A stretch of 64,000 bases of DNA. Origin: an uncultured Cellvibrio sp. GTDB taxonomy: Bacteria > Pseudomonadota > Gammaproteobacteria > Pseudomonadales > Cellvibrionaceae. The DNA is taken from contig CALFXJ010000002.1 in NCBI GenBank assembly GCA_937958105.1, positions 55,137 to 119,136 of the forward strand, read 5' to 3'. The first letter of the stretch is position 1; every line of letters begins with the position of its first letter. The position numbers and the translations under genes were made by a program. Positions 27,168-35,539 of this stretch are shown here, piece after piece. The notes under the pieces were generated by a model. That model ran no database searches. It saw nothing but the letters and a program-made list of their open reading frames with translations, and had not been told where the DNA came from.

Positions 27168-28727
27168 GTGAAGAAACCATTCAGCTGGGTTCTGCTGCAT
27201 TCAACCTTGATCCTTATTGCTGTTATCAGCCTGTTGTCCGGGCTGCGGATAGCCACGCTGAGCTATCCGCAACTGCTCACCGTTTCTGCACTCCTGCCTC
27301 AGGGGCTGATGCACCGCTGGCACCTCACCAGCGCGGCTTTTTTCTCCGCTATTGTGATTGGCTACGTCTTTTACCTTGCGTTGTTCCGCCGCGCAGCACG
27401 GCGACAATGGCGACATCGCGATGCTTATCATCGCGCGGTGGAGTGGTTCGGCTACAGCACCATCGCTGGATTGCTGTGTACCGGAGTGGGGCTGTATTTT
27501 TTCAGTCAGCCCTTCTGGAAGACACTCCACTTTGTAGCTGCCTTACTGTTACTGATTTACATCCTGCTGCACGCCATCATTTACCTCCTTCAATATGGAA
27601 TAAACATACTGCCTGCCATTGTTAATTTTTCTTCCGTGGCATTGAGCAAAAACATCATGGTTTCTGTCGCATTTCTGGGCATCGCCGGAGGCTTTTATTT
27701 TCTTTATCTTCAACGGAATTTTTATTCTCTCCCTGTGGCCCAGGTAGAGACGGATGAATTTTTTGAGATAGATGGCATTGCGGATGAAGCAGGCTGGCAG
27801 AATGCCGTCACCGTTTCCGTTCCCACTTTTGGCGGCGCTAATTTTATTGACGGCGCCACTTCTGTGCGCATCAAAGCCGTCACCCATCACGAGGATATTT
27901 TCTTTCATATCACCTGGCAGGACCCGACCCAGAGTCTGGCGCATCTTCCGCTGCTTAAAACCGAACAGGGCTGGCGGATCATTCAGGATGGCTTTCATCA
28001 CTTCAACGAGCGGAGCCATTATGAAGATAAATTTGCCGTTATCCTGGCGGACACCTGTGCACCCGGCGCGGCGGGCACAGCACATCTCGGACACAAACCC
28101 TTGAAAGACAAACCGGCTCATTGGACGGGCAAGGGTTACCACTATGCCGGAGCCGGTCAGATGGTTGACCTGTGGCACTGGAAAGCGGTACGCACCAACG
28201 ACATGTTTCTGGCAGACGACAACTTCATTGGCGAACCGGATATCGCGCGCCCGGGCTCGCGTCGCTATACCGCCGGCTACATGCCCGACGGCAAAGACAG
28301 CGGCTCCTACGTCATGAACTGGGACTGGTACAAAGCCGACCGAGTCATCCCCAAACGTTTACCGAAAAACCCGGCGGAACTGGCGGGTTATGAGCTGCAA
28401 AAAAACTCGAGCACACTGAACTGGGTTATCCCTTGGTTTAGTTACGAACCTTACAGCGAAACAAAGGACACCTATCCGGTCGGCACCATCATGCCATCGG
28501 TCATCTATACCTCCAATCAGTTCGAAGGCGACCGCGCCGATGTACGGGCAAGAGCGCAGTGGTCTGACGGCATCTGGTCGCTGGAGATGGCAAGAAAGCT
28601 GGATACCGGCTCGCCCAACGACATCCTTATTAAAGACGGCATCTGCCTCTGGGTGGCCGCCTTTGATCACGCGCAGATTGAACATACGCGGCACGCCCGC
28701 CCCATCAAACTGGTCTTGAAAAGATGA
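27168..28727 (+). CDS. Cytochrome b-like membrane protein fused to an ethylbenzene dehydrogenase-type haem-binding domain
   Basis: About 519 residues. The first 185 contain four to five membrane helices with spaced His residues (HRWHLTSAAFF, FWKTLHFVAALLLL, YILLHAII), as in cytochrome b561-type proteins. The periplasmic remainder (from VETDEFFEIDGIADEAGW to the C-terminus) resembles the EB_dh haem-binding domain, with FFHITWQDP and SYVMNWDWYKADRV. Such fusions probably pass electrons across the membrane, but the partner is unknown. The start is GTG with no strong ribosome site. The next gene overlaps by four bases. Confidence 0.7.
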   Translation: MKKPFSWVLLHSTLILIAVISLLSGLRIATLSYPQLLTVSALLPQGLMHRWHLTSAAFFSAIVIGYVFYLALFRRAARRQWRHRDAYHRAVEWFGYSTIAGLLCTGVGLYFFSQPFWKTLHFVAALLLLIYILLHAIIYLLQYGINILPAIVNFSSVALSKNIMVSVAFLGIAGGFYFLYLQRNFYSLPVAQVETDEFFEIDGIADEAGWQNAVTVSVPTFGGANFIDGATSVRIKAVTHHEDIFFHITWQDPTQSLAHLPLLKTEQGWRIIQDGFHHFNERSHYEDKFAVILADTCAPGAAGTAHLGHKPLKDKPAHWTGKGYHYAGAGQMVDLWHWKAVRTNDMFLADDNFIGEPDIARPGSRRYTAGYMPDGKDSGSYVMNWDWYKADRVIPKRLPKNPAELAGYELQKNSSTLNWVIPWFSYEPYSETKDTYPVGTIMPSVIYTSNQFEGDRADVRARAQWSDGIWSLEMARKLDTGSPNDILIKDGICLWVAAFDHAQIEHTRHARPIKLVLKR

Positions 28728-29362
28728 CTCCATTCAAGCGTACAGGGATCTTAATCGGGATTATCTTCGCTGCCGGGTTTTACGCTTTTCTGAACCGACC
28801 TCTGCCTCCGCCACCGGGCGATTCGCCGCTCATCAAGATTGATGATCAGGGCCAGTCGCTGGCGATCTGGAGCGGACCCTGGAGCTGTGTGTACGACACC
28901 CGTACCGGATTGCTATGGGAAGTCAAAACAGATACGGAAGACATTCATCACAGCACCTGGACATTTTCCTGGTTTCTTTCCGGGCGAGGCACAGAAAATC
29001 AGGGTGACTGTTATTTCGAAGCCAAACGCTGCGACACCACGGACCTGCTGACACGGGTCAACCAGAAAAAACTTTGCGGCAGCGGTGACTGGCGCCTGCC
29101 TACCTCTGCGGAGCTTTTGTCGCTGGTCAGTCAGGATGTGCTTCCGGGAGAAGCGCTCATTGATAAAGATTTTTTCCCGCAGGTTCAGCGTGGCGATTAC
29201 TGGACCAGCGAAGCGGAGCAGGAACTCGCGCCCATCTATCGCCATCTGGGTACCGGCGCGCTGGTGGTGAATTTTTCTGACGGAACCGCAAACAGCCTGC
29301 CTTACCGTAACGCCGCTTTTGTGATGCTGGTGAGCGATACCCATAAAATTTCAAAAAAATAA
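28724..29362 (+). CDS. DUF1566 (Lcl-type) domain exported protein
   Basis: About 212 residues with an N-terminal membrane segment or signal anchor (GILIGIIFAAGFYAFL). The rest is a DUF1566-like fold: SCVYDTRTGLLWEVKTD, then GSGDWRLPTSAELLSLV and DYWTSEAEQ. Four Cys are present and may pair in the periplasm. It is translationally coupled (ATGA) to the cytochrome gene. No molecular function is established for this domain. Confidence 0.7.
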   Translation: MTPFKRTGILIGIIFAAGFYAFLNRPLPPPPGDSPLIKIDDQGQSLAIWSGPWSCVYDTRTGLLWEVKTDTEDIHHSTWTFSWFLSGRGTENQGDCYFEAKRCDTTDLLTRVNQKKLCGSGDWRLPTSAELLSLVSQDVLPGEALIDKDFFPQVQRGDYWTSEAEQELAPIYRHLGTGALVVNFSDGTANSLPYRNAAFVMLVSDTHKISKK

Positions 29363-29396
29363 AAATAAAGTTCGCCTGATTTTTCATCCAACAGAA

Positions 29397-29414
29397 GTGT
29401 CATAAAACCGTAAC
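29397..29414 (+). promoter_or_regulatory. Pho box upstream of the metallophosphatase
   Basis: GTGTCAT-AAAA-CCGTAAC matches the PhoB consensus CTGTCAT-N4-CTGTNAC closely, including the A-rich spacer. It lies 68 bases before the phosphatase start. Confidence 0.65.
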
Positions 29415-29481
29415 CCATTGATCACAACCACCGGTTAGCCTCGCAGCATCTCAGAAGCAACAGCTACAGGATGGAGGAGCT

Positions 29482-31758
29482 ATGTTGAAAGCAGGAATGT
29501 TTAAAGCGGGAATATTTAAGACGGGAATTTGTTTTGCGCTGGCCTGTCTTTCAGCGGCACTCCAGGCGGCAACGACACATCATCGACTGGTCTGGGACAG
29601 TGATCCTGCGCGTAAAGCCATCATCGGATTTTCACCCGATGGGGAAAGCATAGATCCGTATGTCAGATATGGATATTCGACCGATGAAAATCTCTGGGTC
29701 AGCCAGACACCCAATTACTCGCGCCTGTTTAACAACGGCCTGCTCAGCTACTTTGTTCGACTGACCAACCTGAAAGAAAACGCAGCCGTTTATTATCGTG
29801 TGTGTGATAACAGTGGCTGTGGTGAACGCTTCTGGTTTAAGACAGCACCTGTTGACCTGCGACCGTTTGTCGCCATCGCCGGAGGCGACTCCCGCACCGG
29901 CTGGACCAACCGACGTGCAGGCAACAGTCTCATCGCCAAAATCCGGCCGCTGTTTATCATGCACGGCGGCGACTTTACCAATAACAACAACATCGCCGAG
30001 GTAACCGAATTTTTAGAAGACTGGACCCTCACCTTTTCTGAAGACAAGATCAAAGGCATTCCCTACAAACGAATCTACCCGCTGATTCCCACCCACGGCA
30101 ATCACGAAGACAGCAACTTCAAAACCCTGTGCCGGGTGTTCGGCGTCGACTTCAATAACGACGGCGACTGCACCACTGCCGATACTTACGGCGCATTCAA
30201 TATTTCACCACTGCTCCGCGTTTATACACTTAACAGTCAATACACCGGCAGCGGCTGGAGCGCTCACGCCAGTGCCATGAACAGCTGGCTGGAAACAGAT
30301 TTGTATGAGAACGGTGGCGATGCGCTCTGGCGTTTTGCCCAATACCACAAACCCATGTTTCCGCATCACGCCGGCAAGCGTGACAACCTCCATTTGTTTT
30401 CCTGGTGGGCAAAACTTTTTTACGACTACTCGATGAATCTGGTGGTGGAGTCGGATACACACATCAATAAAGTCACCCGCGCCGTGCGACCGGGAGACAA
30501 CACTTTTGAGGTAACAACCAGCGGCGGCACCGTGTATGTGGGCGAAGGAAGCTGGGGCGCACCGGCCCGCTCCGCCAACAACCCACGTCCATGGACCATT
30601 GATCTGGCCAGCATCCAGCAATTCAAAGTCATCACCGTAAGCAAAAAAAATGTAGAAGTGCGCACGGCACAGTTTGATGAAACCGCAAGCACCCTGAGCC
30701 TGACTGATCGCAACAAGGACGCCACCCGCCTGCCAGACAACGTCAACTGGTGGTCAGCCAACGGCGTAGGAGAAACCCTGATACTGATCCAGAGTTCAGC
30801 CGGCAGAACCATCATCGACAACGACATCAACAACGGAAACATCATCGAGGTGTATGCGGCGGAAGATACCTATGTCGCCAGCGAGCGGGCCAACAAAAAC
30901 TTCAACAACAGCAGCGAAGGTCTGCTGGCTGACGGGCAAGGTTCAATCTACGGCTCCCTGAGCACACTGATCAAATGGAACCTCAGCAGCATCCCCGCCT
31001 GCGTTACCGTCACCGGTGCCAGCGTCCGCCTCAATATCACCAACACCTCTACCGGAAGCTATACGATCCGCAATGGGCTCAACCACTGGCACGAGCAGAC
31101 CGCCACCTGGAACACCCTGGGCGGCGCAGCCCATTTGGGCGCTCCCCTTGCCAGCTTTACCCCGGACACAACGGGCACCCGGACCATCCCCTTCACCAGC
31201 GACGGCCTGGCCGCCATACAAAGCTGGCTGCGCGGCGACAATAATGGCCTGGTGATCACCTCGGACGGCACCACCGACGGTGTAGACTTCGCCTCCCGGG
31301 AGCAAGGCGCAGGGCCGACATTGATCCTTGAATACCGGCAGAACAGCAGCTGCAGCGACCCGGCCCTCGCCTATAAGAAGATGATCCAGGCCGAAGACTA
31401 CACCGAGCAATCCGGCGTTCAGCCACAACCCACCACCGACACCGGCAGCGATGACGAACAGAACCTCGGCTGGATCGATACCGGCGACTGGATGACCTAC
31501 AGCAGGATCCGCATCCCCACCAGCGGCATCTACACCATCGAATACCGCATCGCCAGCCCGAACAACGGCGGCCGCCTGACGCTGGAGCTCAACAACGGAG
31601 AAACCACCCTGGGCAACATCGACATCAACAGCACCGGCGGCTGGCAAAGCTGGCGAACCCTCAGCCACCCCATCGAACTGCCCGCCGGCACCTACAATTT
31701 CCGCCTCCACGCCACCACCGGAGGCTGGAACCTCAACTGGTGGCGGATCGTCCGCTGA
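29482..31758 (+). CDS. Secreted metallophosphatase with DNRLRE-like and CBM6 modules
   Basis: About 758 residues. The signal peptide starts with three 5-residue repeats (KAGMF, KAGIF, KTGIC). A fibronectin-like N-terminal domain precedes a calcineurin-type phosphatase domain with GGDSRTG, MHGGDFTNN, THGNHED and a degenerate ESDTHIN where GHxH is usual. From about residue 455 a DNRLRE-type beta-sandwich follows (VYAAEDTYVASERANKNF), then a C-terminal CBM6 (about 630-758, IQAEDYTEQSG to WNLNWWRIV). The carbohydrate module suggests a phosphatase held on a polysaccharide. GGAGGAGC precedes the ATG, and a Pho box lies upstream. Confidence 0.82.
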   Translation: MLKAGMFKAGIFKTGICFALACLSAALQAATTHHRLVWDSDPARKAIIGFSPDGESIDPYVRYGYSTDENLWVSQTPNYSRLFNNGLLSYFVRLTNLKENAAVYYRVCDNSGCGERFWFKTAPVDLRPFVAIAGGDSRTGWTNRRAGNSLIAKIRPLFIMHGGDFTNNNNIAEVTEFLEDWTLTFSEDKIKGIPYKRIYPLIPTHGNHEDSNFKTLCRVFGVDFNNDGDCTTADTYGAFNISPLLRVYTLNSQYTGSGWSAHASAMNSWLETDLYENGGDALWRFAQYHKPMFPHHAGKRDNLHLFSWWAKLFYDYSMNLVVESDTHINKVTRAVRPGDNTFEVTTSGGTVYVGEGSWGAPARSANNPRPWTIDLASIQQFKVITVSKKNVEVRTAQFDETASTLSLTDRNKDATRLPDNVNWWSANGVGETLILIQSSAGRTIIDNDINNGNIIEVYAAEDTYVASERANKNFNNSSEGLLADGQGSIYGSLSTLIKWNLSSIPACVTVTGASVRLNITNTSTGSYTIRNGLNHWHEQTATWNTLGGAAHLGAPLASFTPDTTGTRTIPFTSDGLAAIQSWLRGDNNGLVITSDGTTDGVDFASREQGAGPTLILEYRQNSSCSDPALAYKKMIQAEDYTEQSGVQPQPTTDTGSDDEQNLGWIDTGDWMTYSRIRIPTSGIYTIEYRIASPNNGGRLTLELNNGETTLGNIDINSTGGWQSWRTLSHPIELPAGTYNFRLHATTGGWNLNWWRIVR
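29488..29532 (+). repeat. Three 15-base tandem units in the signal-peptide region
   Basis: AAAGCAGGAATGTTT, AAAGCGGGAATATTT and AAGACGGGAATTTGT follow each other without a gap and encode KAGMF, KAGIF and KTGIC. The units lengthen the basic N-region of the phosphatase signal peptide. Confidence 0.7.
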
Positions 31759-31909
31759 CCACACAGCCCAGGGACGGGCGGCCAGACCGACCAAAGCCCC
31801 CCGCCAGCCCCCGGCGCAGTTCACCACCAACAAGTCTAGCCAGCGCCGCCTCATCCCTTTATAATGCGCCCCTTTCTTCAAGCACGAGGCCTCCGCCTCA
31901 CCTCTTCAA

Positions 31910-31986
31910 GGGCCTATAGCTCAGTTGGTTAGAGCATCCGACTCATAATCGGCAGGTCGCTGGTTCAAGTCCAGCTGGGCCCACCA
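31910..31986 (+). tRNA. ileX: tRNA-Ile2 (anticodon CAU, lysidine-modified)
   Basis: A 77-base cloverleaf with encoded CCA. The acceptor stem GGGCCTA pairs with TGGGCCC, the anticodon CAT is at 31944-31946, and the T-arm is GCTGG-TTCAAGT-CCAGC. The anticodon arm and the stretch after it (GACTCATAATCG, GGTCGCTGGTTCAAGTCCAGC) match Escherichia coli tRNA-Ile2, not elongator or initiator tRNA-Met. After TilS makes lysidine at C34 it should read AUA. A defence island begins right after it. Confidence 0.88.
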
Positions 31987-32412
31987 TATTTCCTATAAAT
32001 TTTTGACTCTTGGTATTGAAACCATAAAGTGGCCGCTTTGGCCAGGTTATGCTTCCATAGGTAAGCAGAATTGGCCGCAGGCCAAATAGCAAAATCCTCT
32101 CGAAATAACCCCCTCTCAGCACCTATTCACAGCAACCCAAACCTGCGCCTGCGTTAGTGCCTGTACGCATTACCACGCCACTCTTTCCCCCACTATTCTG
32201 CCGTGAAATATAAATTACGCGCGATTACGCATGGTTTGCGTAATTACGCATATGGCGCGTAACTCCGCGTAATTTAGAAATTCTTTATCCTATTTTTTAA
32301 AAACCAGCCACACATAATTCAATCTCAACTCACAAAATGCTAGGCAAATATCAAAGTCATGGTATGCTCCTTTGTTATTCTGATAGCTTGATTACCAGCC
32401 AGAGGCACAGCC
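31987..32412 (+). promoter_or_regulatory. Island left boundary and regulatory region
   Basis: No gene is visible between the tRNA and the small regulator. The first 200 bases look like ordinary intergenic DNA. From 32214 an ordered half-site array is present (listed separately). No integrase and no copy of the tRNA 3' end was noticed here. Confidence 0.5.
32214..32273 (+). promoter_or_regulatory. Symmetric operator array of six ATTACGC half-sites
   Basis: ATTACGC occurs at 32214, 32224 and 32243, and its inverse GCGTAAT (one as GCGTAAC) at 32238, 32257 and 32267. The two inner palindromes (32224-32244 and 32243-32263) each have a 7-base spacer. The outer half-sites lie exactly 10 bases from the next, one helical turn. 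The layout suggests cooperative binding by a dimeric repressor, perhaps the XRE protein encoded 140 bases downstream. Confidence 0.6.
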
Positions 32413-32670
32413 ATGATCCGCTGCCATCTCGCCCGCATGATGGGCGAGCACAAGATGCGAATTGCCGACGTTGCCAGAGAAACGGGGTTAAGCCGCGCAA
32501 CGGTGACACTGCTCTATAAAGAAACGGCCCAGAAAGTGGATTTGGAAGCCATTGAAAAACTGTGCCTGCTGTTTGAGTGTCGGGTAGGCGACTTGCTTGA
32601 GCTTCAAAGCGTATTAAAAACACAGGAAAACTCATCCCATGGAAAGGAAGGCCGGGATGCAGATAACTAA
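32413..32670 (+). CDS. Small XRE/Cro-type regulator (controller-like)
   Basis: Protein of 85 residues that is almost only a helix-turn-helix of the Cro/C1 type: MRIADVARETGLSRATVTLLYKE, followed by LEAIEKLCLLFECRVGDLLEL. It is the size and position of R-M controller (C) proteins, before the helicase gene, which overlaps its 3' end by 14 bases. AGAGGC precedes the ATG. It may bind the half-site array upstream. Confidence 0.8.
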   Translation: MIRCHLARMMGEHKMRIADVARETGLSRATVTLLYKETAQKVDLEAIEKLCLLFECRVGDLLELQSVLKTQENSSHGKEGRDADN

Positions 32671-35539
32671 TCATCAAGCAAAATACTACGCTCACGAACT
32701 CACCATTCGTCACGCCGCTGGTGGCGTCGATAGCCTCTCGCAGTCATTATTTGATGCCAGTGTCGACCTGAATCCTCACCAGATCAACGCGGCGCTATTT
32801 GCACTCAACAACCCTTTAAGCCAGGGCGTTGTATTGGCCGATGAAGTGGGCTTGGGTAAAACCATCGAAGCGGGTCTGGTCATTTCTCAATACTGGGCAG
32901 AGCGCCGTAGAAAGCTGCTGATTATCTGTCCGGCCTCCTTACGCAGGCAATGGGCGCAGGAATTGGCGGACAAGTTCAATCTGCCATCGCAGATTCTGGA
33001 TTCAAAGACCTGGAAGAATTTACAAAAAGAAGGCGTTTACAACCCGCTGGCTGAAAAGCGGGTCATCATCATGTCCTACCACTACGCTGCCCGCCTCGAA
33101 GAACAGTTGCTGATCGAGCCCTGGGATCTAGTGGTTATTGATGAAGCGCATAAGCTTCGCAATGCGCACCGCACCAGTAATCGCATGGGGCAATTACTGC
33201 GCAGAGCATTAGCCGGGCGTAAAAAGCTGCTGCTAACAGCTACCCCATTGCAAAACTCGCTGATGGAGCTGTACGGTCTCTCAACCTTGATTGATGAGCA
33301 ACTTTTTGGTGACGAACGTTCTTTCCGACAAAGCTATATTCAGGGTCATAGCTCCGTCGCCGAGTTGAAAGGCAGGCTCAAAGGGTTTGTTCACCGCACC
33401 CTGCGGCGCGATGTGCTGGAATATGTGCGCTACACCCAGCGCCAAACACTAACAGTACCTTTCACCCCGACAGCCCAGGAAGAAGACCTCTACAACGGCA
33501 TATCTGCCTTATTAGAGCGTGAAGAAAGCTATGCTCTGCCTCGCAATCAGCGCCATCTTACGGGGCTTATACTTCGCAAGCTGTTAGCTTCCAGCTCCCA
33601 CGCAGTACTCAATACGCTGGAAACCATCTTAAAGCGCCTTGAGTCATTGAAAGAAGATACCCAGAGCGATATTGATGTTGTCGCAACCTTGGTGGATGAC
33701 GATGATCTTGAGCAGGAGTATCTGGAAGAAATCGATGAGCTTGAAGCTAACGACGCAGATATCGATCTTGAATTGCTCGAAGACGAAATCAACGAAATCA
33801 GGCTCTACATTGGCAAAGCCAGAGCCATTGAAACCGACAGCAAAGCCACCGCGCTTCTTACGGCGTTGAATCAAGGCTTCGACAAAATGGAAGCCATGGG
33901 TGCGCCAAGAAAAGTGATTATCTTCACTGAATCCAAACGCACGCAAGAATATCTAACCCGTTTTCTGTCTGCTAATGGCTACCAAAATAAAATCGTTACC
34001 TTCAGCGGTTCAAACAATCATCCTCAAGCTACAGAAGTGTATCAACGCTGGCTGGCAGAAAACCAAGACAGCGACAAGATCAGTGGCTCGCCCCAGGTAG
34101 ACCGGCGTACCGCGCTGATCGACCACTTCAAACACCATGCTGAAGTCATGATTGCGACCGAAGCGGCGGCAGAGGGTGTAAACCTCCAATTCTGCTCACT
34201 GCTGATCAACTACGATCTACCGTGGAATCCGCAAAGGGTCGAGCAGCGTATTGGCCGTTGCCATCGTTACGGTCAGAAGTTTGATGTTGTCGTCATCAAC
34301 TTCCTGAATAACTCCAATCAGGCCGATCAACGAGTGCTTGAGCTGCTCACTGAAAAGTTTCACCTGTTCGATGGTGTGTTTGGTGCATCCGATGAAGTGC
34401 TGGGCAGCATTGAATCCGGCGTCGACTTTGAAAAACGTATTCAGACTATTTACGAAACCTGCCGCAAGCCAGAAGAAATTGACGCAGCCTTTAAACAGCT
34501 GCAACAAGAGCTAGAGGCAGACATTAACGAAAAGATGAAAGAAACCCGGCAGCTCCTGCTGGAAAACTTCGATGAAGATATTCATGACCTGCTCAAGCTA
34601 CGGTTGGATGCCGCCGAACAACGCCTCGATAAAGTGGGCCGATGGTTCTGGGCATTGACTCAGCACGAATTGCAAAGTCTTGCCGCCTTTAATGAAGCCA
34701 ATCACAGTTTTGAACTAAAGGCGTCGATTCCACAGGTTCCATCTGGGCTGTATCAGCTGCACAAACGCGGTTCAGCGCAACAATCGGACAATGAATTAGC
34801 CCATGCGCACCGCTACCGATTGTCTGCCCCTCTGGGCGAATGGGTGGTACAGCAGGCCATCAGTCGAGAGTTGCCCCCAACTGAACTGCTGTTCGACTAT
34901 TCATCGCATACCGCCAAAGTATCCGTCATTGAGAATCTGGTAGGTAAGTCTGGCGTTCTACGCTTGCAAAAGTTCAGCATTGAATCATTGGAGCGTAGTG
35001 AGGACTACCTGCTGTTTGCCGCTATGGACCAACAAGGGAATACCATACCAGCTGAAGTGGCTCAAAAGCTGATGCAATTACCCGCTTGTGAACGGCAAGC
35101 CAGTCAGCAAAACAACCGAATAGCGGAACCAACGGCCTCCGAAACAGCGCTTGAACGAATTCTGGAGTCAGAACGTAATCAGGTTGAAAAGTCTGTCAAT
35201 GACCGGAACTTAAGCTTCTTTGAACAAGAAGTGAACAAGCTGGATGCCTGGGCCGATGACCTCAAAGAAGGCCTTGAAGCCTCTATCAAAGAGCTCGACA
35301 AGCAAATTAAAGAAGTGCGTCGCGAAGCCAAGATTGCAGTCACGCTGGAAGAAAAGTTGGCCCTGCAAAAGCAGCAGAAGAATCTGGAGAGCCAACGCAA
35401 TAAAAGCCGTCGCGAGCTATTTGATAAGCAAGATGAAGTCGATGAACGCCGCGAAGCGCTGATTGAATCCCTTGAGGGAAAACTGAATAAGAAAACAACG
35501 GTAGAAACCTTGTTTACCGTGCAATGGAGTGTGCAATGA
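32657..35539 (+). CDS. SNF2/RapA-like DEAD/DEAH helicase
   Basis: About 960 residues. A superfamily 2 core holds Walker A (ADEVGLGKTIEAGL, near residue 60), DEAH in VVIDEAHKLRNAHR, motif III LLLTATPLQNS, and the C-terminal half with VIIFTESKRTQEYL, ATEAAAEGVNLQ and the arginine fingers RIGRCHRYGQ. An acidic insert separates the halves. The last 200 residues are helical and rich in Lys, Glu and Gln, a likely coiled coil. DISARM DrmD and RapA have this architecture. ATG 32657 has GGAAGG upstream; an ATG six codons earlier is the alternative. It is coupled to the next gene by ATGA. Confidence 0.85.
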   Translation: MQITNHQAKYYAHELTIRHAAGGVDSLSQSLFDASVDLNPHQINAALFALNNPLSQGVVLADEVGLGKTIEAGLVISQYWAERRRKLLIICPASLRRQWAQELADKFNLPSQILDSKTWKNLQKEGVYNPLAEKRVIIMSYHYAARLEEQLLIEPWDLVVIDEAHKLRNAHRTSNRMGQLLRRALAGRKKLLLTATPLQNSLMELYGLSTLIDEQLFGDERSFRQSYIQGHSSVAELKGRLKGFVHRTLRRDVLEYVRYTQRQTLTVPFTPTAQEEDLYNGISALLEREESYALPRNQRHLTGLILRKLLASSSHAVLNTLETILKRLESLKEDTQSDIDVVATLVDDDDLEQEYLEEIDELEANDADIDLELLEDEINEIRLYIGKARAIETDSKATALLTALNQGFDKMEAMGAPRKVIIFTESKRTQEYLTRFLSANGYQNKIVTFSGSNNHPQATEVYQRWLAENQDSDKISGSPQVDRRTALIDHFKHHAEVMIATEAAAEGVNLQFCSLLINYDLPWNPQRVEQRIGRCHRYGQKFDVVVINFLNNSNQADQRVLELLTEKFHLFDGVFGASDEVLGSIESGVDFEKRIQTIYETCRKPEEIDAAFKQLQQELEADINEKMKETRQLLLENFDEDIHDLLKLRLDAAEQRLDKVGRWFWALTQHELQSLAAFNEANHSFELKASIPQVPSGLYQLHKRGSAQQSDNELAHAHRYRLSAPLGEWVVQQAISRELPPTELLFDYSSHTAKVSVIENLVGKSGVLRLQKFSIESLERSEDYLLFAAMDQQGNTIPAEVAQKLMQLPACERQASQQNNRIAEPTASETALERILESERNQVEKSVNDRNLSFFEQEVNKLDAWADDLKEGLEASIKELDKQIKEVRREAKIAVTLEEKLALQKQQKNLESQRNKSRRELFDKQDEVDERREALIESLEGKLNKKTTVETLFTVQWSVQ

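Noticed and set aside
30943..31881. Minus-strand open frame of 312 codons
   Set aside because: It is antisense to the DNRLRE and CBM6 parts of the phosphatase and shows only low-complexity Gly/Ala/Val sequence.
31910..31986. Reading the tRNA as elongator tRNA-Met because of its CAU anticodon
   Set aside because: The anticodon arm and T-arm match tRNA-Ile2 much better than tRNA-Met.
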